From positions 1 through 48,242 of the forward strand of contig JAGHSF010000052.1 in the NCBI GenBank assembly GCA_018065985.1: a stretch of DNA of 48,242 nt, given 5' to 3'. The notes beneath the pieces were generated by a model, which worked only from the letters and a program-made list of their open reading frames with translations, made no database searches and was not told the DNA's origin. This DNA comes from Candidatus Cryptobacteroides choladohippi (GTDB lineage Bacteria > Bacteroidota > Bacteroidia > Bacteroidales > UBA932). This document shows, piece by piece, positions 32,829 through 41,796 of this stretch (positions are counted from its first letter, which is position 1; each line of letters begins with the position of its first letter). A program made the translations under genes and the position numbers.

Positions 32829-33436
32829 TGGCAATCAAATTTCAATACAACAAGACATCGCTGACGAACCTTGGCAAGCAGCTCAAGATACGCCAGAAGG
32901 CCCTTCCCACGCTGAAGAGCAAGGAATCGGCCCTGCGCATGAGCGTACAGGTTGCAAAGGATGCGGCCGAAAGGCACAGCAGCGAGCTTGAGCGGATGAT
33001 GAAGGACTACGACTACCTCGCAGCCCTCTGGAACGAATTCGAGCCAGGTCTGATACGCATCACCGGCATCGAGCTCACCACCGTCAAGGTTGCCGGCGTG
33101 AAAGTGCCGCAACTTGGCGAGATCAGCTACGAGCTGAAGCCTTTCAACGCTTTCGTGAAGCCCGCATGGTACGCCGACGGTGTACGTATCCTCAAGGATC
33201 TCACCCGGATAGGCCTGCTTTCCGAGGTTGCCCAGGAGCGGCGCAGAATTCTGGAATTCAACAGAAAGAAGACCACTCAGAAGGTAAACCTCTATGAGAA
33301 GGTCCAGATTCCCGGATATCAGGAAGCGATTCTGAAGATCAAGCGATACATGGAAGACGAGGAGAACCTCAGCAAGGCCTCATCAAAGATAGTGAAGACC
33401 CGCCATGCGGCAGAAGAAGAGGAGGAAGGAGCATGA
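32828..33436 (+). CDS. atpD: V-type ATP synthase subunit D
   Basis: 202 residues. Central-stalk rotor subunit. It has the expected long N-terminal and C-terminal helices (NLGKQLKIRQKALPTLKSKESALRM...; RRRILEFNRKKTTQKVNLYEKVQIPGYQEAILKIKRYMEDEEN). The C-terminal tail is acidic. The stop overlaps the atpI start by four bases. Confidence 0.93.
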   Translation: MAIKFQYNKTSLTNLGKQLKIRQKALPTLKSKESALRMSVQVAKDAAERHSSELERMMKDYDYLAALWNEFEPGLIRITGIELTTVKVAGVKVPQLGEISYELKPFNAFVKPAWYADGVRILKDLTRIGLLSEVAQERRRILEFNRKKTTQKVNLYEKVQIPGYQEAILKIKRYMEDEENLSKASSKIVKTRHAAEEEEEGA

Positions 33437-35169
33437 TAGAGAAAATGACAAAATACTCCTGGATTCTGCTGAATTCAGACAGGGACAGTTTCCTTGAAAG
33501 CCTTCGCGGGCTGGGCATCGTCGACATAAAGCGCTCTTCCAAGCCGGTCGACGGCCGCTCGGAGGAGATGATAGACGAGATCGAAGCTCTGCGCAGGCGC
33601 ATATCCCAGTTGGAAAAGGGCTCAGACGACAGACTTGCCTCATTGCTTGCAAAGAGGCAGGAACTCGAAAAGGAAGCAGCTTCCGTGCAGGTATGGGGCG
33701 ACTTTGACGACAGCAGACTTGCCGAGCTTGGCCTGTCTCTGCACTTCTACTGCTGCCCCGCCAGAAAGTTCGACGCCGAATGGCCCGGACAGTATCCGGT
33801 GCAGGTTGTCGCTGAGGAGAATGGCAACATATGGTTCGTGGTGGTAGGCAGCAGCGAAGGATTCCCGCTCAAGGAAACGGGCAGGCCGACGCGCCCCTAT
33901 TCCGCCATCATCAGTGAGGCGGAAGCCGCAGATGCAGCCATCGCGGAATACACATCAGTGCTGGAGAAGGAAAAGGAAGAGATTCCGTCAATGATGGAGC
34001 GCATGGCCGCTCTGGAATCGGACCTGAGCCTCTACCTTGCCAGCCTCAAGGCAGATTCCGCAGCCGATGGGCATCTGGCAGTATTTGAAGGCTTCGCTCC
34101 TTCCGAGAACGACGCGTCGCTCCGGACCGTCTTCGACGGCATGGATGTGGTATGGACCGCCTCCCCTGCCGACGCGGCTGACAACCCTCCCATCAAACTT
34201 AGGAACAATGCATTCTCAAAGCAGTTCGAACCGCTCACCGAGATGTACGGCATGCCTGCCTACAACGAGTTCGACCCGACAATCTTCCTGAGCATCTTCT
34301 TCCTGCTGTTCTTCGCCATGTGCATGGGTGATGCCGGCTACGGTCTCATCCTCATCGCCGCGGCATTCATCATGAGAAAGAAGGAGAGCAACGGCGGCCT
34401 GTTCGGAATGTGGCGTCTTATCGCTCTGCTCGGTGCCGGCACCTTCTTCATAGGAATCGTGCTGGGCGGCTTCTTCGGAGTCGACCTAACGCAGCAGGCA
34501 TGGATTCCCGAGGGTCTGAAGAGAATAATGATAAGCGGTGATGTCGAAATCGGAGGTTCCGCCTATGCCAAGCAGATGATAGTTGCACTGGGTGTAGGTA
34601 TCTTCCACATCTGCATCGCACTTATCGTGAAGGCTGTCTGGACGGTCAGGAAATGCGGATTCAAGAACAGTCTCAGTGCTGTGGGCTGGACTCTGCTCAT
34701 CGTAGGATCCATCATCGTCCTGAGCCTCGGTCTTCCCGGAGTCATCTCCGAAAGCGCAATGAAATGGCTGATAATCGGTATCGGCGGCGTTTCCGCATTG
34801 GGAATCTACCTTTTCAACAAATGGGGAAAGAACCCTCTTGCCAATATCGGTTCCGGCCTCTGGGATACCTACAACATGGCTTCCGGCCTCATGGGCGACG
34901 TACTCAGCTACATCCGACTCTACGCTCTCGGCCTTTCCGGAAGCATGCTCGGTTCCACTTTCAACATGATGGGCGGAATGGTTCTGGGAGACAATCCCAC
35001 CTGGCAGTGGCTGCCGTTCATCCTCATAGTTCTATTCGGCCATGTGCTCAACATTGCAATGAGCGGCCTTGGCGCATTCGTACACCCGCTGCGACTGAAC
35101 TTCGTGGAGTTCTTCAAGAACTCATCCTATGAGGGTTCAGGCAGCGCATATAATCCGATCAAAAAATAA
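33433..35169 (+). CDS. atpI: V-type ATP synthase subunit I (a subunit)
   Basis: 578 residues. The N-terminal half (to about 270) is soluble with coiled coils and forms the stator stalk anchor; the C-terminal half has seven to eight transmembrane segments and forms the ion half-channels. Membrane-region landmarks: NEFDPTIFLSIFFLLFFAMCMGDAGYG, GLWDTYNMASGLMGDVLSYIRLYALGLSGSMLG with the essential arginine of the YIRLYALG motif, and GHVLNIAMSGLGAFVHPLRLNFVEFF. The start at 33433 overlaps the atpD stop (ATGA); a second in-frame ATG lies at 33445. Confidence 0.94.
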   Translation: MIEKMTKYSWILLNSDRDSFLESLRGLGIVDIKRSSKPVDGRSEEMIDEIEALRRRISQLEKGSDDRLASLLAKRQELEKEAASVQVWGDFDDSRLAELGLSLHFYCCPARKFDAEWPGQYPVQVVAEENGNIWFVVVGSSEGFPLKETGRPTRPYSAIISEAEAADAAIAEYTSVLEKEKEEIPSMMERMAALESDLSLYLASLKADSAADGHLAVFEGFAPSENDASLRTVFDGMDVVWTASPADAADNPPIKLRNNAFSKQFEPLTEMYGMPAYNEFDPTIFLSIFFLLFFAMCMGDAGYGLILIAAAFIMRKKESNGGLFGMWRLIALLGAGTFFIGIVLGGFFGVDLTQQAWIPEGLKRIMISGDVEIGGSAYAKQMIVALGVGIFHICIALIVKAVWTVRKCGFKNSLSAVGWTLLIVGSIIVLSLGLPGVISESAMKWLIIGIGGVSALGIYLFNKWGKNPLANIGSGLWDTYNMASGLMGDVLSYIRLYALGLSGSMLGSTFNMMGGMVLGDNPTWQWLPFILIVLFGHVLNIAMSGLGAFVHPLRLNFVEFFKNSSYEGSGSAYNPIKK

Positions 35170-35177
35170 ACAAATAA

Positions 35178-35618
<441 letters not shown>

Positions 35619-35646
35619 GTCTCTGAATCTAATTTCATAAAACATC

Positions 35647-35684
35647 AAGCGCGGCCAGATGAGCCGCGCTTGTCGTTTATTTTT
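35647..35684 (+). terminator. Terminator of the V-ATPase operon
   Basis: AAGCGCGGC (35647-35655) pairs perfectly with GCCGCGCTT (35663-35671) around a seven-base loop; GTCGTTTATTTTT follows. It lies between convergent atpK and the GH43-like gene. Confidence 0.85.
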
Positions 35685-35697
35685 GATAATGAAGGTA

Positions 35698-36642
35698 TCA
35701 ATGATATGCCTCAATAAGCTTATCCACGACCTTGCGGTCAACGCGGATGGCAGTGCCGTGGCTCATTCCTTCCGGCATCTCGATCTGTGAGGTGACGTCT
35801 TCCCAGGTGTCGCCGTGGTCACGGCTGAGGAATGCACCGTATTTGTGCTGGTAGTAGTAGTCGAAGAACACAAGCAGGTCGGTCTTGTTGACGAAGAGAG
35901 GAGAGGGTCCCTCCTTGTTGTAGTCGTCAGAGATGGCGCTTGCCATCCTGATGGGGAAGCCTTCAGCCATGCTGCGGGTGCGAGTGACGTGCATGTCGAC
36001 GTACTCGGGGTCATCCTTTATCACCATGATGTATTCCTTGGTGAGAGGGTCCTGCACGACAGCCGCGTCGATGCTCGTATACGGAGAGTTGAAATACAGC
36101 CTTGTGGGCGAGAAATTCTCGAAATCGGTGGTAGTGGTGCAGTAGACGCGATGGCCGCCACCGTCCTCCTTCATGCTTCCTGAGCGGTCGATCTCCTCAG
36201 AGTCAGGCACGGTGCTGGCCCACATGATATAGTAGACACCCTCCTCCTTGCAGTAGAAGAGCTCCGGAGCCCAGCAATTCTTTACGCTGGGATAGTCCTT
36301 CATGACGGGAATTGCCTTTTGCTCGCTCCAGTGGATGAGGTCGGGGCTTGAGGCATATCCGATGATGTCGTCATGCCAGCTGGTGGTCCACACCATATGG
36401 AATGTGCCATCGGGAGCCTGGCATATGCTCGGGTCCCTCATCAGTTTGTCTTTTCCCACTTCAGGGGCAAGCACGGGCTTGTTGTCATTCAGCGGCGTCC
36501 AGTGATAGCCGTCGTAACTGTAGGCAAGGCAGAGACCTGCCTCCTCATGAATCGTGTCGAAATAAGAGAACACGAAAGCGCTCTTGTTCTGGCAGGATAC
36601 CAGCGCAAGAAGCGCAACAATGAATGTAATCTTTCTTATCAT
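35698..36642 (-). CDS. Glycoside hydrolase family 43-like lipoprotein (five-bladed beta-propeller)
   Basis: 314 residues. Lipobox LVSC after a short signal (MIRKITFIVALLALVSC). The propeller motifs typical of GH43/GH32 clan enzymes appear: MRDPSICQAPDGTFHMVWTTSW with the candidate catalytic-base aspartate, NCWAPELFYCKEEGVYYIMWAS, SPYTSIDAAVVQDP with the pKa-modulating aspartate, and EGPSPLFVNKTDLLVFFDYY with the candidate acid glutamate. Probably surface or periplasmic; substrate unknown, alpha-arabinoside or beta-xyloside being the common ones. Last of the TonB/barrel/PI-PLC/GH43 group, 32 bp after the PI-PLC-like gene. Confidence 0.82.
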   Translation of the reverse strand: MIRKITFIVALLALVSCQNKSAFVFSYFDTIHEEAGLCLAYSYDGYHWTPLNDNKPVLAPEVGKDKLMRDPSICQAPDGTFHMVWTTSWHDDIIGYASSPDLIHWSEQKAIPVMKDYPSVKNCWAPELFYCKEEGVYYIMWASTVPDSEEIDRSGSMKEDGGGHRVYCTTTTDFENFSPTRLYFNSPYTSIDAAVVQDPLTKEYIMVIKDDPEYVDMHVTRTRSMAEGFPIRMASAISDDYNKEGPSPLFVNKTDLLVFFDYYYQHKYGAFLSRDHGDTWEDVTSQIEMPEGMSHGTAIRVDRKVVDKLIEAYH

Positions 36643-36674
36643 AAGTCAATTGAAAATTTTCTTTGCTCTTGCAT

Positions 36675-37694
36675 CTAGTCCTCCGATACCTCCACGCCTT
36701 CGCAGAAGCTCACCTTCGTGGTGAGTGGATTATGCTCGATGACAGCCCTTATCAGGACATCACCGCCCACGTTGTATGACTTGTATCGCCTGGCTCCTGC
36801 AAAGTCCATGATGACGAATCCGACGCTGCCGTCCAGTCCGCTGATATACCTTGCCGTTTCAGCATTGACATTCTCTGCATTGGATCCGTAGTTGGGTGCT
36901 CCGAAGATGGCGGCATTGTATCCGGATGTATGATTGATGCACCAGATGCCCGATTCTGCATTCTCAGAGAAGTCGTGCATGAGGTTCTTGATTGCCGCCA
37001 GCTTGTCATCGGCGCCTTTGGGATCGTAGTGGTCCTGGATCCAGAGCGTTCCGTCGCCTATTCTGGCTGACTTCTGACGCTCGATATCCTCACTGGAACT
37101 CCAGTCGTACAGACGCACTCCAACCTCGGGATCTGATATGTCCTCTCTGAACAGGAACAGAATGCGGCCGCGCATCTGGTCGACGGTCATGTCAAGGTCA
37201 AAGTCCCTGACAACCCTTGACGAAGGAAGGCTGTTTATGTATTCGGCCATCTTGTCGGCCCACTTGTCGCTGTTGCCGTCGGCCTCATCCTCATGGCGTA
37301 CCACCACAATGGCAAACTCGCTGGGGTTCTTGTCAAGCGCCTTGACTATGCTGCCTACGGCATCGGCAAAGCTGGTCTTTGTCCTGAAGGAGCCATGGCA
37401 GATAAGGAGCCTGCCGTCGACAACGGCCGGCCTGAGGTCGAACACGCGCACGCCGTAATCCCACTGTTTTGCAACGGGGATGACCTGGGTCTTCGCAAAG
37501 CCCTGGACAATTGGAATGCCGATGCTGGATGTACCGGCATCGTGAGCCCCGGGAAGGGACACCATGCTCACGGGCATGCTGCCGGGAAGAGCAGACTGCC
37601 AGTAGGCTGTGGTCACACTCTGTTCGCCAAGTTCGAATTTCTGGCATGAAACCAGCACGCTGACCGTCAGGACAGTGAAAACAAGTTTTTTCAT
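36675..37694 (-). CDS. Phosphatidylinositol-specific phospholipase C-like lipoprotein
   Basis: 339 residues from the ATG at 37694; longer in-frame openings run into the barrel gene. Lipobox LVSC in MKKLVFTVLTVSVLVSC. The catalytic PI-PLC X-type domain shows MVSLPGAHDAGTSS with the first catalytic histidine, YGVRVFDLRPAVVDGRLLICHGS with the arginine and second histidine, and IVVVRHEDEAD. C-terminal WCINHTSGYNAAI...VGFVIMDFAG completes the barrel. The family cleaves phosphatidylinositol or related glycolipids without needing metal. The ATG lies five bases after the barrel-protein stop, so the two are probably cotranslated. Confidence 0.85.
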   Translation of the reverse strand: MKKLVFTVLTVSVLVSCQKFELGEQSVTTAYWQSALPGSMPVSMVSLPGAHDAGTSSIGIPIVQGFAKTQVIPVAKQWDYGVRVFDLRPAVVDGRLLICHGSFRTKTSFADAVGSIVKALDKNPSEFAIVVVRHEDEADGNSDKWADKMAEYINSLPSSRVVRDFDLDMTVDQMRGRILFLFREDISDPEVGVRLYDWSSSEDIERQKSARIGDGTLWIQDHYDPKGADDKLAAIKNLMHDFSENAESGIWCINHTSGYNAAIFGAPNYGSNAENVNAETARYISGLDGSVGFVIMDFAGARRYKSYNVGGDVLIRAVIEHNPLTTKVSFCEGVEVSED

Positions 37695-37699
37695 ATCTG

Positions 37700-40603
37700 T
37701 CAGTTGAATATCATTCCGTACATTGCGTTCTGGACCTTGCCGTTGTTCTTCGCATTCATCTTTCCGAAGTTGAAGGAGATTCCGAGGAGGAAGTAGCGTC
37801 CCAGAACATTGGTATAGGTATCCTGATAGTATTCTGCAGACGAGGTTCTCTGCAGAGACCTGTTCTGATTCAGGATATCGGCGCATCCGAGGCTGAACAC
37901 AAGGGACTTTACAGTCTTGCTCACCTTCGCATTCCAGATAAGCGCAGGTTTGCCGTAACCGTTGGTGTAGCCTTTGTATGTTGTATAACTTGCGTCCGTG
38001 CCGAACTCGAATCCGTTCTTGGTCTCATACAGGATGTTACCCCTGAGGGCCATGTTCCAGGTATTCATGTTTGCATCAGGATTCAGAGAGTAGCGGCTGA
38101 TGTTGTTCTCGACGGTTGTTCCGAAACTTGCATTGAAACGTTCAAGCCTGTAGGTGATGGAAGGATAGGCTGCCCACCTTATGCTTGTGGTACGGCTCTC
38201 GGAGAATCCGCTTCTGCCGCTGTAGAAAATGTCACCTGAAGGATTGCCCCAGAACCGGGACATCATATCATTGTAGTCGAAATGGTCCTTGTCGAATCCG
38301 GGCAGTGTCCCCTTCGCCTGGTAGTTCACATCGCTTCCTATGCTTACATAAGGATTTATGGCGAACGAGAAACGATTCTCCTTTCCGAAAGACACACCGA
38401 TGGAGCCGTAGGCATGGACACTTGTGCTTGGCTTGCGTGCATTGACGGGAATGGAGTAGCGAACGCCATCACCATCGAACCAGCTTGCATATACGGTGGC
38501 ATTGCTCGTGGCGGACCCACCGGTTCCAAGCTGATAGAAAAAGGCTTTCTTCGGCTCGCTGCCACTGACATCGAAGCCAAGGCTCTGCCGGAACGAAGGC
38601 TTGAGGTAGATATTTCCGGTCGAGACGAACACAGGATTGCTGATATCGAGCACTGGAATAATGGACTTTCCGGATGGCGTGCTGCTGTATCCCGAATATG
38701 ACAGGAACAGGCGTGTGTAGTCCTTGCGCCAGTTGAGCTGGGCATAAGGCGCCCAGTTGAGCAGCCACTCATTCTCACCGACGGTTGTCTCGATTCCGGT
38801 TGCACGCGAGTTTGTCACGTTCCTTTCCTCGAACACGGAGGCACCGAAGAGAACCGAGAAGTCGTCATCCTTCTTGTACTGTGCATAAAGGCGCTCGCTG
38901 AATGTGATGTCGCGGTTTTTGGTCCAGGAGGTATAGTAGTCGTTGGCCGAACCGTCAACACCGTTGAATGCAAGTCTGGTGTTGTTCAGATTCTCATAGT
39001 CTGCCTGAATCCTGGCCTGCAGCGTCCATTTCTCTGACAAAGGCTCGGCGTATGTCAGATTGCCACCAAGCTCGAGATATTTCTCATCATTGTCGTAATC
39101 GAGATACCGTCTGTCTATGACGGAAGAGAAGACAGTCTCGGAATTCTCAGAGCTTGTGCCTGCAGTATTCTTGAGCTCATAGTAGCCCATTGCGGTCACG
39201 GAACGGCCCTTGCGGCCCAGGTCCTTCACTCCGGCGTTGAAGTACGTGCCTGTCTTCATGATATTGGAATGCGACAGGGTTGCAGAATTACTGCTGTTCA
39301 TTTCCCCACCCTTGCCTGAAGTCACGGACGTGTTGTTTGTACTGCGGTCCCTTGAAGTGAACGAAATGGTCGGCGAGAGTTCGAAGAGGAACTTGCTGTT
39401 GTCATTCTTCTTCAGCTCCAGGGCAAGGCTCACCTTGTTGTCGGTACCAAGACCGTCATAGCGGCCGTCGGTGCCGATCTCGGAGCCGTCGGGCTGGAAT
39501 GAGGTCCTGGACGACTTCTCCCTGGCATCCTTTTTCGTATATGTGTATGCAACATTGGAACTGGCCTCGAAACCTTTGATACGCTCGGTGTTGTAGTTTG
39601 CACCGGCCTGCCCATTGGTAACCCTGCCCTGTTTCATGGCAAGTTCGTCAGTATCACCGTCAAAGACGGCAAAGACAGCACTCGATCCACCAGGGTTGGC
39701 GGCATTCTCGCCTTTGGCGAGCAAGGTCACCTGATCGGTCTCATTGTACCAGGCCGCCATAGCATTGCCATTGAACAGGGCGCTCGCGTCTTCGAGCAGT
39801 TCATTGTCGGGAGCCTTTCCCAGAGTGGAACCGCCACGGAGCCTGGCATTTCCGAACCACCCCTTCTGATATTCCTCCCTGAGCTGAACGTCCATCACCT
39901 TTTCCCGGTCGGACTTGGTGCTAACCCCCGTGAATTCAGCGTCATTCTTGTCCTTGTCTATCACCTTTATCTTGTCGACGACCTTTGCAGGAAGATTCTT
40001 CACCGCCATCGCGGGATCGTTGAAGAAGAAGGTCTTGCCTCCGACCGTGATCTTGTCCACCGCCTCGCCGTTGACCTTGACGGTTCCGTCGTCGGACACC
40101 TCCATGCCGGGCATCTTCTTCAGTAGATCCTCAAGCATGGCATTCTCGCCCACGCGGAAGGCCGCCGCATTGTATTCGATGGTGTCTCTCTTTATGGTCA
40201 CCGGATTGGCAAGGGCCGTGATGGTCGCAGCGTCGATGTATTCGGGATCCTCCTCCATGTCGATGGCACCCAGATCATTGTTCCATCCGCTCAGGTCGTG
40301 GACCTTCACATAAGGCTTGTAACCTATCATCTCGGCATTGACCTCGTATTTGCCCGAAATGATCTCATCCATATCGACCCTGCCCTTCTCATCGGAAAGT
40401 GCAAAGTTGGTGATTGTCGTGTCGCCCTGGGGAATCAGGTATACCGTTGCATACGATATGGGCTCCTTGGTCTTTGAATCCTGCAGGACCATCCGCAGAT
40501 GGGTATTGCTGTTCTTGCTGAGCATGTCAAAATCAACGTACATCTGGGCACCGGAAAGCAAGGGCATCAACAGGGATACAAATGAAATTGCCAGTCTCTT
40601 CAT
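37700..40603 (-). CDS. TonB-dependent-receptor-like outer-membrane beta-barrel protein
   Basis: 967 residues. Signal peptide MKRLAISFVSLLMPLLSGAQ. Residues about 35-115 form a carboxypeptidase-regulatory-like beta-sandwich (LQDSKTKEPISYATVYLIPQGDTTITNFALSDEKGR), then a plug-like domain (LEDLLKKMPGMEVSDDGTVKVNGEAVDKITVGGKTFFFNDPA...). The rest is barrel: many aromatic-rich strands, ending in YFLLGISFNFGKM and a short tail. It belongs to the outer-membrane beta-barrel family related to SusC but no SusD partner is seen. Ligand unknown. It follows the TonB-like gene by nine bases. Confidence 0.85.
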   Translation of the reverse strand: MKRLAISFVSLLMPLLSGAQMYVDFDMLSKNSNTHLRMVLQDSKTKEPISYATVYLIPQGDTTITNFALSDEKGRVDMDEIISGKYEVNAEMIGYKPYVKVHDLSGWNNDLGAIDMEEDPEYIDAATITALANPVTIKRDTIEYNAAAFRVGENAMLEDLLKKMPGMEVSDDGTVKVNGEAVDKITVGGKTFFFNDPAMAVKNLPAKVVDKIKVIDKDKNDAEFTGVSTKSDREKVMDVQLREEYQKGWFGNARLRGGSTLGKAPDNELLEDASALFNGNAMAAWYNETDQVTLLAKGENAANPGGSSAVFAVFDGDTDELAMKQGRVTNGQAGANYNTERIKGFEASSNVAYTYTKKDAREKSSRTSFQPDGSEIGTDGRYDGLGTDNKVSLALELKKNDNSKFLFELSPTISFTSRDRSTNNTSVTSGKGGEMNSSNSATLSHSNIMKTGTYFNAGVKDLGRKGRSVTAMGYYELKNTAGTSSENSETVFSSVIDRRYLDYDNDEKYLELGGNLTYAEPLSEKWTLQARIQADYENLNNTRLAFNGVDGSANDYYTSWTKNRDITFSERLYAQYKKDDDFSVLFGASVFEERNVTNSRATGIETTVGENEWLLNWAPYAQLNWRKDYTRLFLSYSGYSSTPSGKSIIPVLDISNPVFVSTGNIYLKPSFRQSLGFDVSGSEPKKAFFYQLGTGGSATSNATVYASWFDGDGVRYSIPVNARKPSTSVHAYGSIGVSFGKENRFSFAINPYVSIGSDVNYQAKGTLPGFDKDHFDYNDMMSRFWGNPSGDIFYSGRSGFSESRTTSIRWAAYPSITYRLERFNASFGTTVENNISRYSLNPDANMNTWNMALRGNILYETKNGFEFGTDASYTTYKGYTNGYGKPALIWNAKVSKTVKSLVFSLGCADILNQNRSLQRTSSAEYYQDTYTNVLGRYFLLGISFNFGKMNAKNNGKVQNAMYGMIFN

Positions 40604-40612
40604 GATGTGGAA

Positions 40613-41311
40613 TCAGTTACTGATGCTGAAAACGATCGGGAATGTATAGCGGACCTTCACAGGCTTTCCGTTTATGGTGCCCGGAGTCCACTTGGGAGAC
40701 TTTGCAAGAACTCTCAGGGCCTCCATGCCAAGTGACTGGCAAGGGCTCTCGAGTATCTGCATGCTGGCCAGACGTCCGTCCTCGTTGATCGTGAAGTTCA
40801 CGAGCACGGTGCCTTCGATGCCCTTGTTGCGGGCATCCTCAGGATAGCGGAGTTTGCTGTTGACCCACACGCTGAAGGCCGCATGCGGGTCCTCCCCCTT
40901 GAAGAGAGGGATTGTGTCGGGAACAATGCCATCCTCTATGATCACCCCGTGGTCAGGGCCGCATCTGCGGGACACGAAACGTGCGTCCTTCATCTCGACG
41001 GTTCTGTTGTCGTAGACGGTGCGGCGCCCTACTACGGTCAATGTATCACCTACCGTCACATCCAGCGGCATGAAATCGCGAAGACCGGACCTGTTGATGA
41101 TGCCGTAGATGAGCACCTCGCCGGTGTCGTCCTTCAGATAGAGATTGCCATGCTGGTAGTTGCGTATCATGCTGACCACTCCTGTCAGCCGGCAGGTCGT
41201 GGTATCCTTGTCGGACATCACACGGAAATCGTGGATGCTCACGTCCCTGGGCTGGGCCTGGGCAGCGAAGCACAGCATGCACACTGCGAATATGAGCGAA
41301 AGTCTTCTCAT
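40613..41311 (-). CDS. OB-fold plus TonB C-terminal domain fusion protein
   Basis: 232 residues. Signal peptide MRRLSLIFAVCMLCFAAQAQ, then an OB-fold-like domain at about 35-115 (RLTGVVSMIRNYQHGNLYLKDDTGEVLIYGI...VGDTLTVVGRRT), then a TonB C-terminal domain at about 145-232 (FSVWVNSKLRYPEDARNKGIEGTVLVNFTINEDGRL...WTPGTINGKPVKVRYTFPIVFSI). Classical TonB has an N-terminal membrane anchor and a proline-rich spacer, both missing here, so it probably acts in the periplasm. Start overlaps the luxS stop by four bases (ATGA); the barrel gene follows nine bases after its stop. Confidence 0.8.
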   Translation of the reverse strand: MRRLSLIFAVCMLCFAAQAQPRDVSIHDFRVMSDKDTTTCRLTGVVSMIRNYQHGNLYLKDDTGEVLIYGIINRSGLRDFMPLDVTVGDTLTVVGRRTVYDNRTVEMKDARFVSRRCGPDHGVIIEDGIVPDTIPLFKGEDPHAAFSVWVNSKLRYPEDARNKGIEGTVLVNFTINEDGRLASMQILESPCQSLGMEALRVLAKSPKWTPGTINGKPVKVRYTFPIVFSISN

Positions 41312-41787
41312 TGTGGATAAACCATGTTGGCTTCTGTCATCTTCTCAAGAACCTCCTCCACGAATCTGCGGGAATCGGTCTTTGCCTGTGCAAGATCCTG
41401 AAGTTTCCAGTTGCCGCAGTCTTTTGCAGTGGCGCCGGGAATCTCTCCTTCATAGTCTGCGATGAAGCGGAAGGTGCGTGTGACAAGGTCAAGGATGTCG
41501 GCGGGCTGCAGGTCTCCCTTCATGAGAAGGTAGTTGCCGGTGAGGCAGCCCATGGGGCCCCAGTAGACTATGCTGCCGCCGAACTCGGGGTCGTTTCGAA
41601 GATATGTTGCCGCGAGATGCTCTATCGTGTGGATGGACCTCGGTGAAAGGGCCTCCTGGCGGTTCGGCTCCACCATGCGGATGTCGAATGTGGTCACGAT
41701 CTCGCCGCCGACCCCGTCCTTACGGGAAACATAAATGCCCCTCAGCAGTCTGAGGTGATCGATGGTAAAGCTGGGTATCTTCTTCAT
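41308..41787 (-). CDS. luxS: S-ribosylhomocysteine lyase (LuxS)
   Basis: 159 residues, normal size. Splits S-ribosylhomocysteine to homocysteine and the precursor of autoinducer-2 in the activated methyl cycle. Metal-site motif SIHTIEHLAATYLRN (two histidines and the general-base glutamate) and the later AKDCGNWKLQDL and GCLTGNYLL with the conserved cysteine are present. The opening SFTIDHLRLLRGIYVSRKD is typical. It lies nine bases downstream of the lytic transglycosylase gene, an unusual neighbour. Confidence 0.94.
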   Translation of the reverse strand: MKKIPSFTIDHLRLLRGIYVSRKDGVGGEIVTTFDIRMVEPNRQEALSPRSIHTIEHLAATYLRNDPEFGGSIVYWGPMGCLTGNYLLMKGDLQPADILDLVTRTFRFIADYEGEIPGATAKDCGNWKLQDLAQAKTDSRRFVEEVLEKMTEANMVYPQ

Positions 41788-41796
41788 AATCGGTCT

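Noticed and set aside
41312..41320. Perfect DnaA box (TTATCCACA on the minus strand)
   Set aside because: A single copy inside the last codons of luxS, fully explained by coding sequence and with no neighbouring boxes or AT-rich unwinding region.
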